Source of the DNA: Multifurca ochricompacta
Lineage: Eukaryota > Basidiomycota > Agaricomycetes > Russulales > Russulaceae
DNA: 64,000 nucleotides
Direction: 5' to 3'
Assembly: GCA_022496185.1 (NCBI GenBank)
Contig: WTXG01000004.1
Coordinates: 930,001 to 994,000, forward strand
In this document: in pieces, positions 45,127-57,904 of the stretch
How positions within the stretch are numbered: the first letter of the stretch is position 1
How the letters are laid out: each line of letters opens with the position of its first letter
Notes under the pieces: model-generated
Database searches by the model: none
What the model saw: only the letters and a program-made list of their open reading frames with translations
Told to the model about the DNA's origin: nothing
Made by a program: the position numbers and the translations under genes

Positions 45127-47086
45127 ATGTCCCTCACGGCCCAAGCTGTAAATGTCGCTTTGGCTGTCCTTGCTCTCTGGCTTCTTAAGAAAATCACTGA
45201 GAAGAAGCCCTTAGGACGTCTGATTCCTGGTCCCAAAGGTTGGCCAATTATTGGCAACCTCCTGGATGTCCCCACCGAGGTCGAGTACAAGGTCTTTTCC
45301 CAGTGGAAGCAGAAGTTCGGTAAGTGGGCCAACGTCTCAGACCTGGGTCCCTTTATAATGAGCCGCCTTAGGTGACCTTATTCAAATGACCGTCCTTGGT
45401 CAGCCAATTATTATTATCAACTCTCCTCAACTTGCCACCGATATTCTCAGCAAAAAGAGCGCCATCTACTCCAGCCGGCCCCACCTTACCATGGCTTGTG
45501 ACCTAGTCGGATGGAAGGACGTTCTAGTTCTTCTGAAGTACACTGATAAATTCAAGGCATGCCGGCGCATGCTTCATACCGTCATTGGCACAAGGGCCAG
45601 CGTTGACAAGTTCCGCGACACCCTGGAAGAAGAGTCTGCTTTGATGCTTCGTCGTTTGTTGGACGAGCCCGAAGATTTCGTCGGCCCCGTGCGCAAGTAC
45701 GTCCTTAATGATAACCGTTCATGGGATCGAGTCGATTGATTGATCGCGCTTCAGGGCTGTCGGTGTGATCATTCTGAGGATATCGCACGGGTACAGGCCC
45801 AAATCTGAGAATGATAACTTGGTCCGCATTGCCGACGAGGCGACGGATCAGCTCAATGTCCTTCTTTCTCCTGGTCTTTTCGCTGTTGACTTACTTCCAT
45901 TCCTGCGCTTCATCCCTGAGTGGTTCCCAGGTGGTGGGTTCCATAAGATCGCACGCGAGTGGCGGCATACCCTGTTCGACCTGACTGACAAGTCATACGA
46001 GTTCGTGCTCGAAGAGATGGTGTGCCGCTAAACTGTGTTACTTCTTTCTGTTTCTCAGTTTTGTCATGCAGGCAAAGGGAACTGCGGTGCCCAACTTTGT
46101 CACGAACCTGCTGGAAGGCCGCAAAGTGACTCCCGACGAAGAGGACGAGATCAAATGGGCCGCCTCCAGCCTCTACTCTGGCGGTGCCGACACAGTAAGA
46201 GCGCCGCTTGTTTCGCTCTACGCATATGTTAAGGTCTAGTTCACAACCGTTCCTTTTCTTGTAGCCTGTCTCTGCAATGTCGTCATTCCTTCTTGCCATG
46301 ACCATGTATCCCGAAATCCAAAGGAGGTGTCAAGCCGAGCTTGACTCTGTCGTCGGCAAGGACAAGTTACCCACATTTGCCGATCGCGACTCGCTCCCTT
46401 ACCTTGCCGCGATGCTCAAGGAGGTCATCCGATGGGGCCCTACCACACCGCTCGGCGCTCCCCACTGCGTCGAGCAAGATGACGTGCACGATGGCTACTT
46501 CATCCCCAAGGGCTCCATCATCATGGCTAACATCTGGTAGGTCATTGCTGTAAACCGAGCTGTATGTATAGCTTCCTCACGGGGCGCTGCAGGCACTTCC
46601 TTCATGATCCTGAGGTCTACAAGGATCCCATGACCTTTAACCCAGATCGCCTGATTGCGCAGCCCGGAAAACATGCCGAGCCTGACCCATTCGATGTTGC
46701 TTTTGGTTACGGACGCCGGTGAGTTTCATGAAGTGTTTGCAACCGTCTCTGAAAAATGCATGCTTACGCGCACGCACGCTTGCCCTCCAGTGCCTGCCCA
46801 GGCGCGCAACTTGCACAGTCCATCATGTTCATCTTCGCCGCGACTGTACTCTCAGTTTTCGACATTAACAAAGTATCCATCAACGGTGTCGTTCAGGAAC
46901 CCCGAAACGACTTCAGCAGCGGTGTCCTAGTGTACGTTCATTCCCGTCCTACTTCGGGTGAAGGAGCCTTATGCTGATTCTGATTTCTCATATTCTAGGC
47001 GGCCAAAGCCATTCAAGAGTGCTCTCAAGCCTCGCTCCGCCAAGGCCGAGGAGCTCATCAAGTTGCTCGACCTTCCGGACTACTAG
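45127..47086 (+). CDS. Cytochrome P450 monooxygenase (8 exons, 510 aa)
   Basis: Membrane-anchored heme monooxygenase; substrate not predictable. Exons: 45127-45319, 45372-45696, 45755-46019, 46072-46194, 46265-46536, 46593-46718, 46791-46931, 46999-47086; the exon sum is 1,533 nt, in frame throughout. The N-terminal anchor VALAVLALWLL is followed by the Pro-rich hinge LIPGPKGWPIIG. The I-helix is YSGGADTPVSAM, with Pro where Thr/Ser is usual. The K-helix ExxR is KEVIRWGPTTPLG. The heme-binding loop is FGYGRRACPGAQLA, with Cys as the heme ligand. Length is normal for a fungal microsomal P450. Intron 4 falls inside the I-helix and intron 6 inside the heme motif. Convergent with the copper ATPase gene. 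Confidence 0.95.
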
Positions 47087-47629
47087 ACCCCTTAGTCATT
47101 TTCCTTGGTTGACACTGCATCATTTGTAGACTATTCCCTGACCTCTTCACTTGATAATTTTGCCCTCTCCAATACACTTATTGATACTCTTGATTCCGGG
47201 TGTATTGCACGCTCTGTCACTACTGTAGGGGTTCTTGGCACAGTCAACATTCCCAAGAAAAGAGCAAGGGCACAATTAATTGCTCTTTTGGGGCAAGGCA
47301 TTGGTACGCTCCCTTATGCGTAGGTCATAAAACACTAACAAGTCTTTGTATTCGAATGTGGGATGATTGCATCAATCGCATCAACTATACACTGTCTACG
47401 ATGAGACACATAGCGGCAGTGTGGTGGTAGCAAATAACAACTAAGGAGTGAGCTAAATCTAAATGAAGATCAATCAACTGACCGTTTGACACACAAGAAC
47501 CACCAAAGAATTTTGAGACGATCGGCAGCAAAAAATGAGTGGACATAACAAGAGATGCTGAGCGCTGAGAGAAGGAAGTGTTTATATAATAAATGCGTAT
47601 TCTATAAAATATGACCCCAGCAATTATGA
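47087..47629. other. Intergenic space between convergent P450 and CCC2
   Basis: 543 bp between two stop codons, so it should hold both 3' UTRs. No ORF with recognisable content and no repeat seen. Confidence 0.6.
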
Positions 47630-50600
47630 TTACACGTTCTCGTCTGTGTTCACTTGGGCATAGCCCTGGCGCGCGCGACTTAAGTGCAACCGCGCGCTTA
47701 ACAAATCCCATGCACCGCGCATCAAAACGATTGCAGTCCCCCACAATGGCTCTGGCGTCAAGCGGAGCTCGTCGGGCATAATGCTATCCCCTGGACGTAC
47801 CCACCGACGAAGGAGCAAAGAACTGGTGACGACACTGACAGAACTAAATGCCATCATCGCTCCCGCCATCATCGGATGTAGGTGCAATCCTATGGGCAAA
47901 AACAGTCCCATGGCAAGGGGGATACCGAGGACGTTGTACACGCACGCCCAGACAAGATTGCGTCGGATGGTGCGGAATATTGAGCGTGCGAGGTCCAGCG
48001 CTGCCACTACGTCTAGTAAATCTGATCGCATGAGCACGATGTCAGCCGCTTCGATTGCCACGGATGTGCCCGATGAGAGTGCAATTCCAACGGTCGCAGC
48101 AGCCAACGCTGGGGAGTCATTGATTCCATCACCGACCTGGTCGCACGATCTAAGCCACTGCCCGTACCGTATAGGAGAGATACGCACCATCGCCACACCG
48201 CCACCTTTCTCCATCAACTCAATAATAACTGCTGCCTTCCCCTTCGGGCTCATGCCAGCCCAGACGCCCTCCGGCTTAATACCCACCTGCTGCGCAACCA
48301 CGAGCGCCGTCTCGCGTCCATCACCCGTCATTAAGTTCACCTCGATGCCTAAATCTTGCAATGCGCGAATTGCATGTGCCGACGAGCGCTTCGGTGCGTC
48401 CGAGAGCGAGATTGCGAGAACGGGTAGTGGGCGAGGCGTCGAGGACGCAATAGCGACATAGATCAATGTGCGACCGCGTTGCGCCTCCTTCGACTCGAAC
48501 TTCGCAAGGCCAGAGGGGAGGTAACTTTCGTCCGACTGAGTAATAAAGCGCGCCGAGCCAATCCAGACGGTGTATTTCCGCCTCAAGCTAGAGAGAGACA
48601 CGGTTGCGCGTACACCTTGACCTGTGACACTCTCGAAAGTTTCGACGGTTGCGTCTGGTGTGTCGGCATGTATAAGACCTTTTCCCCAGATTGCGACAGC
48701 TTTGGCGAGAGGATGCTCTGAGCGTGCTTCCGTTGCGGCGACTATGGCAATCACGGCCAAGCGCGTAGTGACACCGTCAGCAGCCAGGGTCGTTGCCAAA
48801 ACTGCGTTTTCGACATCCGCCACGGCATAACTCTGCGTCTCGCCAAGCTCACTGGTCGGTGCCCACGCAAGTCCAGCAATACTAAGTTTGCCCTCAGTAA
48901 CAGTACCTGTCTTGTCCAGTACGACCCGCTTAAGTCCGCGACTAGCCTCAAGTGCGCGTCCACCTTTAATGAGAATACCGTTCTTCGCGCCAACGCCGGT
49001 ACCGACCATGATCGCCGTTGGGGTACTAAGACCAAGTGCGCACGGGCACGCCACGACAATGACCGAGATGCAGAGCTGGAGACAGACCGCGAACTTGCTG
49101 GTGCCATGATGACGGAACATCTCTGGAAGCTGCGCGTCGGTAAGCACGTTTGAAATGAACATCCAACCGAGGAATGTGACCGCCGCGAGGGAAATGACTG
49201 CGGGCACAAAGTAACCTGCGACGCGGTCGGCAAACGCCTGGATAGGTGCCTTTGACGTCTGGGCGTCTTCGACTAGCTTAACGATCTGCGCGAGTGCGGT
49301 ATCCTTCCCTGCGCGGGTGACAACCATATCGAAAGCACCAAGCCCGTTGACTGTCCCGCCTATCACAGCATCACCCACTTGCTTCAGTACTGGGACAGGT
49401 TCGCCCGTTATAGCACTCTCGTCAATGCTTGAGGTGCCTCGCACGACAGTTCCGTCAGCAGGCACCTTATCGCCGGGCACGACCTTGACAGTGTCCCCAA
49501 TCTGCACGAGTTCCGTGGGAATCTTCTTTTCCTGAGTACAGGCGGCGTCTGTGTAAATTATTGCCATGGAGGGTGCGAGTGCCATCAGATCAGTAAGCGC
49601 GGCGCTAGTCTTGCCCTTCGCAGAGTTTTCCAGGTAGCGACCGAGGGATATGAACATGATCAGCATGGTGCTGGTATCGAAGAAGACAAAAGGAGGCATG
49701 ACAGGGTCTGGATTGATTATTGCTGCGACCAGCGCGAAGATAGAATAGAAGTATGCTGCAGAAGTTCCCAACATTACAAGCACGTCCATGGTGGTCGTGT
49801 TGTGCTTGAGAGCTTTGTACGCGTTGCGATAAAACGTCTGGCCGATCCAGAACTGTGCTGGCGTGGTGATAATAGCGACTAGCAAATGGCCAAGAGGGAT
49901 GCCACGAATGATGTTGAAGTGAATGATGTTGCGCAAAAACGGGATACGAGGCGCGACCATGCTGATGAAGAAGACAGGAAGAGCAAACGCGACACTCCAC
50001 TGAAATCGCAGACGCCACTCTTGAATCTCCTTTGTACGTGTAAGGGAATGAAGCTGGGTAGCATCCTGTTGATCGGACACCATAGCATCAAATCCTAGTT
50101 CCTCAACACGCTCTACCAATTCACGCGGGCCGATCAATCCACGATCGAAAGTAACTTTAGCGGTTTCGGCAGCAAGGGATACAGCGACGCTGCTGATGCC
50201 CGGCATCTTTCCGAGCTCCGTCTCTATAGTAGACGTGCAAGACGAACAGGTCATGCCATAAATGCGCAAGGTAAGCTCATCCGAGCGACTAAGAGGAATG
50301 AGTGTCGCATCGAAGCCGATATCTGAGATTTCCTACATTAGGATCGACAGGTCACCATCCATCCATGCGAAGAGGTAGGTAGAAGATAAACTCACATTAA
50401 TGACCTTCTCTGCATTCCACTGCTGGGGATCAAACTCGACAACCCCGCGTTCAGCCAAAAGTGCAACCTTTACAGTGTATATTCCGGGTTGAGATCTGAG
50501 CATTCCCTCGATGGACTAGAAGAATGAATTCTCGAGTGAACACATAGAAAGGGGGCAGTGTGAAAAAGCTCACCTCGACGCAAGCACCGCAAGTCATGCC

Positions 50601-50747
50601 TTCTATTCGCAACTCGCATTTCTCGGTATCTCCTGGGGAATTACCCAAAGGCTCATTCTCAACAAGTGAGAGTTCAACCTTTCCGGAACCTGTTGCAAGG
50701 GTATCCTCATGCCAAAGACTGGAGAGAGCTGAGGAAAGAGTAGACAT
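47630..50747 (-). CDS. CCC2: Copper-transporting P1B-type ATPase (981 aa)
   Basis: Pumps Cu(I) from cytosol into the secretory pathway in the yeast Ccc2/human ATP7 family. Exons 50574-50747, 50396-50515, 48188-50332 and 47630-48136 sum to 2,946 nt. Two N-terminal metal-binding domains: GMTCGACVES (split by intron 1) and GMTCSSCTSTIE. The membrane copper site is CPC in VVACPCALGLST. The phosphorylation site is DKTGT; actuator loop TGEPVPV; nucleotide-domain SEHPLAKAV; MTGDGRETA; hinge VGDGINDSPALA. The residue after ALAAA is Thr where most relatives have Asp. The third intron (48137-48187, 51 nt) has no stop and keeps frame, so retention would insert 17 residues just before GDGIND. Start chosen as the first ATG, with good spacing to the first metal-binding domain. 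Confidence 0.95.
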
Positions 50748-52817
50748 AAGCTGTCCTTGGTTGTCGTAGTGATATAATGAGATTAAGCTGCGAGTGGGTA
50801 TATCCTTGCTCTAGTGTATTATGGCGACAGCGAAAGGAGGGAAGGAGAGTATGATGGAAGATGTCAGAAGGAGAAAAAGCGCCCCGCGCGAACGATGTGT
50901 GAACTGCCCTCTTCTTCGCAAGTTGCAACAACCGCGGGCGGCGGGCGGGAATTGATGATGATTTGATCTGCCACAGCCTACTGATTCGTAATCTCTTCTC
51001 TTTAAGCTGACTAATCAACTGGGTCAAGTTTCTACTGACCTCTATACCTGTTACGGTGACAGACCGTTCGGCGTTCGAGATTCGATGTCAAAGCTAAATG
51101 ACGAAGTCCGGGTGATGAGACAGTGCTTAGCGTGCAGGGCGAAGCAAGAAACCAAGTTGTATTCCTGAGAAATAGAGGTCTGTAGACACAGAAGCTCAAG
51201 ACTGGAGATACAAGGACATGTACTAGGGCTTAAATAGAAAAGAAACAGGTGACGTAGTACATGGACGCGACCTCTATATGACGTTGTATGCATTAAAGAT
51301 GCTGTTTAATAGTTCGAGACAAGTGGAAAAGAAGTCGAGAAAGGTGGAATGAAACAATGAGTCGAAAGGAAAGGGTTATATACATCATGCCATCGATTGT
51401 ACAGAAATCACCTGACCTGAAATCGTAACAATACCCCCTCCCCCCCGTCCTCCTCCCCTCCGATATTTTTATTGTTTGGCAAATTCAATGACCACCAGCA
51501 GCACCCCATCCATCATGGCCAGTGCCAACAAAATCGGTTGGCGGGTGGCGGCTCAAATTCACGTGATCAAACCGCGTTGTCCTTGATTCCTCTCCCCGCT
51601 CCCCACTCTTTCTTTCTCTTTTATTTATAACCACATACTACCTGCAATGTGTGGGTGCCTTGTTTAAACTAATACAATTTAATCCCACTGGAATGATAGG
51701 CCTCTTCCTGAAAAATGAAAAGAAAAAACAAGCACGAGACGAAACATGGACACGATCCATCTCACCCAGGAACGTCCACCCACGGTATCATATTTTCCTT
51801 ACCCTCAAGACCCTAGAAGTTTCCCAGCTTTGACGATTGTACCTTTAATTGCTCGCGGTGTAATAGCAATATGCATTTTTCTCAACTCTGCAAACCCAAA
51901 TACCGACGTGCACAAACACATTTTTTTCTTCTAAATCTATACTAGATCATTCTTTTGCTCCTTCGTCAACGTTCACACAGAAAGGAGGCATTCATTCAAG
52001 GAAAACGCATCTCTAGCTTTGGAAAATGGTCCGCTGACTTTTGTGAGCCCCACGCGGACGGCGCACAGCTTGAACCTGTCGCTGCAGCGTTCCTTCCCGT
52101 CCTACGCAGCGAGTCTTTCCTGTTCCGGCTTCAGTTGCATCGAAGATCATGACAGCTGCCGCGTGCTTGGACGCGTACCATCTCCCCCGTTTCTAAAACA
52201 ATGGATCGTCATACTGGCGCGTCCCTTCCACGCATACCATTTGATCCACCGCCATTCTTTGGCATTGATCACGACCTTGTTTTTCCTTTTGATTCCCTTC
52301 CGCATCCCAGACTTTTTCATCACCTCTCATGGGCCATGGATGTCACGAGAGCGCCACGACGCTCCTCGTGCCCCGCACCACATTACGACCTCTACGTCAT
52401 CCCCTTTCTCACATTCGCAAGTCGCAATCGTACCCCCTTTATTGTTATGCATTCTATCATTATCATTACGACTGTTCCATGTCCAAATCGTGGCTATGAG
52501 GTATGTGTTGTTGAGAGAAAAGGCGTGCGCACACACGCTAGCACGCATAAAGAAAAGAAAAAGAAATAGTACACAAAAAGTAGTTTCTGAAAGAAATGAA
52601 AAAGGATTGAGGATAAGGCAAAGCATCGTCTGAGTTTTTAAGAAAACATATAAGGCATCTTTCCTCGCTCGTCCGCTAGTGTTCACGCACCATGCACCAG
52701 ATCAACCCCTAAGGCGCGAGAGAAGCAGGAAAGCAAGAAAAAAAGACCGGAAAATGGAGGGGGGGGGAATGGTGCAGAGAACCTTGGCATCCATGAACAA
52801 TTTCACAACCATCACCA
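50748..52817. other. Intergenic, no gene seen
   Basis: 2.1 kb holding the CCC2 promoter (right-hand side of that gene) and the 3' flank of the Zds-like gene. A C-rich tract lies at about 51,434-51,451. An open frame at 52019-52633 (+) has low-complexity composition and no recognisable domain. No repeat or RNA gene recognised. Confidence 0.55.
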
Positions 52818-55656
52818 TCATCGCCGTCGTGGCTGCTGATTCAACAGCGATTGTTGTTGTTGTTGTTGCTGCCACAAAGCCAACGGCACATCCTCCTCTT
52901 CCCCATTACCATTTACAACGCTGTCTGCCGTTCGAGGCCGCCGCGCACCAGGCGGTAACACCGCATGTGCGCTGTGCGCTTTGCGCCCGGGCACACGCGC
53001 ACCTTGCGCTGACATTGGCTGCGGAGCGGCGATGGCAGACACGGAACGGGCAGGTGGACGCCCGCCGTCTTGGAACATTGCGGTCGGTTGTGCTGGAGAT
53101 GCGGGCATCGATGCTGGTATGGGGACGGGTATGGGTGCTGGTGCCGGCGGTGGGACGTACCGAATTGGCGACCCAGCTGGCGGTGGTGGTGAACGCGACC
53201 GGCGCGATGGTGATGCTGTGCGTTGTGGTTGTGACAGTGATCCAAAGGCGGCAGCGCCAAGCCCATGCGGGGATGGAGTAGGTACTACTGCTACTGACGG
53301 TGTCTGTTTCTGTCCGACATTGACATAGACATCGACATCTGCATGGGCATAGCTACAGCAGGTCCGGTCCCAGATCCGGGCGGAACGCCATAGCCGGTGC
53401 CTGCAGGTGCGGATGTAGTCATCGACCGCGTGCTACCAAAGGCAGCCCCATACTCCTGCTCCATTGCGCGATGCTGCATGTCATATTGCGGCCCGCGCAC
53501 GGGTTGTTCTGCACGGCGTGGGCCGGCACTTGATGGGGGCGACTTTGTGAGGCTCCCGCGGCGGCCTTGTGATTGTTGTTGCTGCTGTCCTTGTGGTTGT
53601 TGTTGTTGTACTTGCCCCTGTGCCTGTGCCTGCACAGGTCCATGCGCTGCTGACCTGGCCTCGCGCTCCTTCTCTGAGTGCCCGACCTCCACACGCGCAC
53701 GTTCTTCCCGCTCCTCCTGCTCCTGCTCCTTCTGCGGTGCCGACACAGAATCGCCAATCGCCGCCTGTGTCTGTTCCGTGTGCACCTGTCGCTGTGCTTG
53801 CTGCTGCGACTGCGACTGCTGTGTCTTGTTGATGACGCCAAGATACCAGAACATAAGGTTGCTGATGAGAACCTGTTCATAAAGCGCGCGACGGGGATTC
53901 GCAAGCTTGATATGCGATAGGCGGTAGATCGCGCGCTCAACGTGGATCGGATAACGTGAGTAGTTGTTCAGACCTGGCAGCTGTGGCGACGCGGGCGGAA
54001 CATAGCCGCGTGAGGATTTGCTCGCCCCTAGCAGCGCTACCGCCGCCTCACGTCCAGACTGTCCATGCCCCAGTCCATTGGAGCACTGTCCTCCTGCTTT
54101 TTTTTCGAGCCGAATAACGAGCCAAAGAAGCTTGCCTCCTTCTCTTTCTCGCGTTGCTCTTTCTTTCCCTTCTTCTCGCTGCCGCCCCACTTGAAGAGTC
54201 CCTTCTTATCCTTATCCTTCTCTTTCTCTCTCCGCGATGCGAGTCCTTGCGGGACCGGGGGTGTCGAAGATTGAGGTAGCGCTGGTAGTGGCGTCTGGAC
54301 TGGTCGAGGGTCGGGTCGTGTAAGGGATAATAGATCGGAATGGACCGCAGTTACTGGAGAGGGCGTGCGGGAAGGTGTTTCAACTGATGCCGGTGAAACA
54401 AGTGAGGAAGCTCGCTGTGGTAAAGGGTGTCGGAGTAGGGGCAGTGCGTGTGCGGGCTGGACTGGCGGCGTAGCTGGTAAAGGGGGCACTGGCTCAGATT
54501 CTCCCATTGATACCGGCGGTGGTGGCGGCGACAGGGAACGTCGTGGGAGGGATTGGAGTGACGATGGAGGCGAGACTATCTTAATGTCATCCTCGTTGAT
54601 GTCGTCCCTTGCGTATGCATCGAAAATAAAGGCTTCGTCGCTATATGACTCGGGGCGAACAAGGCGCGGAGCCTCATCGAGACTTTCATTGCTGAGCAGG
54701 CGTTGGCGCCGCGGTGACTCGGCATCGCTATGGTCGCTAGTGGACAGATCGCTTGAAGAGCGTGGGTCAGAGACTGGCGGAGGCGTGATACGCTGTGAGC
54801 CTGTCCCTCGTCGCGTGGCGCTAAATCGATGCGCCCCCTCGCCTGTCTGGCCGTGCTTGCGGATCTTGGTGCGAGCTGCGCGACGGAGGATTTGGCCAGG
54901 AAGCGGGACGATGATGGGTGCATCTGCATCTTCTCCAGGGTCTGGCATTGCATGGTCCAAGTTATCGATAACTAAGGATGGTGAAAGTAAGCGAGTTTTT
55001 TTAGCGAGAGTGTGCATGTACAGCATGAAGTGTCACGCACCTGATGGAGACATGTTCATGCTGAGCGATCGACGTAAGACGCTGCGTAGTTTTGATGGAT
55101 CTCTGCTTTTCGAGGCTTCCTCCGCCAGTTCGTCTAACTTCTCTAGGTCTTTGATGGTAAGCTGAGGACCTGAATTTCCGTACAATGAGGACCGGTTCCT
55201 CCGGAGCGGCACGACGCGCTCGTCCTCAACACCGTCATTCTCTGATGGGCGGTATTGTCTACTCAACATAGACTTTTTGCGACCGAGTGATGCACCACCG
55301 ACGCTTTCAGATCTACTTAGGCCCCCATCCACGGGCGCGCGAGCATGTTCCTTGAGGAAGGTGCGAAATTGAGCAGGATCAATCTCTGGATGCATGTTGG
55401 CGGGCACCCAGAAGAGATGGAAGGGGTCATCTGATTCAAAATCGGAGCCCGAGGCATCTTCATGAGAGTGGGAGTCGCTGCTCGAGTCGTCGTTGGGTCC
55501 CCAGTAGCTTGCTTGCGCTGCAGCTGCTTGAGCTCCTGGAGTAGGAAGATCAGGATCGAGAATGAGTACGCCAGGGCCACCTTGTAAAGTAGAGCGTCGT
55601 TTAATGTCACGTAAATTCTCAACCTCACGTTGGATCTCGTCTTGGGAGGGCTGCAT
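52818..55656 (-). CDS. Zds1/Zds2-like regulator with C-terminal Zds domain
   Basis: In yeasts Zds proteins bind PP2A-Cdc55 and affect polarity, mitotic entry and exit. Exon A 55041-55656, intron 54972-55040, exon B 54052-54971, intron 53981-54051 (71 nt), then the last coding part to the stop at 52818-52820. The N-terminal two thirds is disordered, Ser/Pro/Glu-rich. A Lys-rich stretch with FFGSLFGSKKK precedes the conserved block NNYSRYPIHVERAIYRLSHI, then ANPRRALYEQVLISN, the Zds C-terminal signature. A Gln-rich and Pro-rich tail follows. Near 53,295-53,345 the frame changes to the Pro-rich reading that ends at 52818; a 47-nt intron (GTAGCT...GACAG) fits, but a one-base shift or an end at 53291 is possible. 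The start is uncertain: TTTGCAG just upstream could be a splice acceptor for a 5' exon. Confidence 0.75.
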
Positions 55657-56997
55657 TAGTGTTGTGGGTGCCTGCAAAGAAAGATCAATAAGATGAAAGG
55701 AGACTTTTGCGTGAAATCTCGTACAAGAGAGATTGGGGGGATATGATACGAAAGCGGTGCGGGAACAATCCCAAAAAGAGGAAGAGAGAACGAAAGGTGG
55801 AGTGTGACCGACGACGGTGCGTCGGTAACGACGAGCGGCTCAGCGAACCTTTGCCGCAGCGCCCTGAGCGATTGGCCATAGCGGCGTCTCGTGCCGGAAA
55901 CCTCCATTTCCATTTACGCTGTCCCCCTCCTCCCCCAATGGAACGATTTAAAGCGCTTTCATATAGCCAAAAATTAAACTGACATGGTTTATTCATTTCC
56001 CATGAAGCCAAAAAAACCAACGATAGATCTAATTTACTAAAGGTCGCATACCGTATAACAGAATCGTGCAAGTTAATGGCTAACAGTTCAAGTGCAAACT
56101 TTTACAGATCAAGGTCCTGCCACGTCAGTGCTACCTCCGGGACCCTAATGGTCACGCAGGACGTTAAAGCTTTTCCTCTGGTGTTCCCGCAGAACCTCCG
56201 AACACGGTCCATCATGTACGTTACGGCTATGGCGTTGTTCATGCCGTGCTGACGTGATACGGCATACCGTCGGATCCACCGAATATTTGGAAGGGACCCT
56301 TACACAGTTAGTAACTAGACTTGAAAGTCGTCAATTAGCCCTCATCTTTCGTTTGTAGCCCCTTCCCTCTCCAATGGGATTCTGCTGATTGTATCGTATC
56401 CGCTCGTGGAAAACGCCGAGTAGATTTATTGGAGACCTTGATTTGTGCCGACGCCGAACCTGAACAGTGTGGTCTTTGCGAAAGGTGAGAGCTTTTCCAA
56501 TCAGGTGTGTTAACTCGTTGTCCATCATTACGGCTTGAGGTGCGGCCGTTTGTTCTACTCATCAGTGACCATCTTCCTATGGGATTGAAGGCACTGCCAA
56601 ATTTGAACGCTACTTTCTTTCGGTTCGACTAGGGCGGCGGCCGACCAGACCGACCTGATACTGAAAAGAAAAGAATACGTGAATCCTCATCTGTACCCAG
56701 CTAGCTCATGAGGTAGTACTACCCCGTAGCTTTGGACTCTTGTATAAAACCCCTAGCTGACTGAACATCTCGGAATGTCAGCAGCAGCAGTCAGAACCAA
56801 TGACATTATGACGTAATCCAAACAGTCATTAATCATTGATGGATGGATAATTTAGATCACGTGCACTTTGATAATTACACACTCCGAGTCTCAGTCTCCG
56901 AGACGAGACAAACTAAAAACAAACTAAGAACTCGAGCACGACTCTCAGACCTTGACCTCCCCATTCATTGCCCGAAATTAGTCAATCCTAATCCTTC
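55657..56997. other. Divergent intergenic region between the Zds-like gene and RIB3
   Basis: 1.3 kb containing both promoters. An in-frame stretch at 55,700-55,913 (minus) might include an upstream exon of the Zds-like gene. No other gene or repeat recognised. Confidence 0.5.
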
Positions 56998-57904
56998 ATG
57001 GCACCTGTCGCTGTCATACTTAAGACCATTGCTTCTGGACCACTAGCGTACACTCCAATGCGGCACAACTCTGACATTATTGATCTTTCCTCCCCTCCTC
57101 GGCGAGCACCGAAAGAGCGCGCTACACAAGTGCGCCCTGCCTTTGCATTCGACACGGTTGAGACTGCCATCGCAGCTGTAGCGCAGGGGGATTTGTAGTC
57201 GTCATGGACGATGAGAGCCGTGAAAACGAGGGCGACCTTATCATCCCAGCCGCGGGGTGTTCGACGGAGCAAATGGCTTGGATGATCAACACACTAGGTG
57301 CGGACTTTACCTGTCTCACTCAATCCCATACCCATCGGACTTTCTTTTTTCCTGCAATGTTTACAGCGGATACATCTGCATCTCATTACCAGGCGATCGA
57401 CTTGAGGCTCTCTCTATCCCCATGATGGTCCCCCAGAATGAAGAACGACACCGAACGGCCTACACTGTCACGGTTGACTACAAGCATGGTGCTAGCACTC
57501 CACCTTTTCTCCCACATATCCCACTAATCGTAGATGCGCCCACAGGCACGTCAACAGGGATCTCTGCGCACGACCGTGCGCTCACAGCCCGCGCACTCGC
57601 CGCACCCACGGGCGTCCATGCACAAGACTTCTCACGACCCGGTCACATGGTCCCCCTACGCGCACGACCAGGCGGCGTACTTACGCGCCGCGGACACACC
57701 GAAGCCGCAGTCGATCTGTGTGCGCTCGCTGGACAGCCACGTGCAGGTTTACTCTGCGAGTTGGTGAACGATGATGAAATCGGGAGCATGATGCGGCGTG
57801 ACGCATGTCGTGCTTTCGCAGACCAGTTTGGTCTCCCGATGATCAGCGTCGCGATGCTCGCGGAGTACCGTGAGCGGTCAGAGGGAGCTAAGGCACAACT
57901 GTAG
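56998..57904 (+). CDS. RIB3: 3,4-dihydroxy-2-butanone 4-phosphate synthase, with two apparent frameshifts
   Basis: Riboflavin pathway enzyme that converts ribulose 5-phosphate to DHBP and formate. Conserved blocks in order: [16 protein letters not shown] (Mg2+/substrate-binding acidic loop, 57204 onward), [59 protein letters not shown] and the C-terminal [15 protein letters not shown]. Introns 57298-57366 (69 nt) and 57489-57545 (57 nt). The reading changes frame twice by one missing base: in the T-run at 57192-57194 (AQGD-F expected) and at about 57,287-57,292 before the first intron. Everything else matches the family. Either two assembly deletions or a young pseudogene. The N-terminal extension of about 45 residues before the domain is unremarkable. 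Confidence 0.85.

Noticed and set aside
47781..48461. 226-codon plus-strand open frame
   Set aside because: Antisense to the CCC2 exon carrying conserved P-type ATPase motifs; composition is that of a reverse-frame shadow.
52019..52633. 204-codon plus-strand open frame as a host gene
   Set aside because: No recognisable domain, skewed composition, and it lies in the 3' flank of the Zds-like gene. Not supported.
54365..55165. 266-codon plus-strand open frame
   Set aside because: Antisense to the Ser/Pro-rich Zds-like exon; low-complexity shadow.
57204..57425. Starting RIB3 at the ATG of MDDESR
   Set aside because: This ATG is inside the conserved domain; the preceding sequence continues the family alignment upstream in the other frame.
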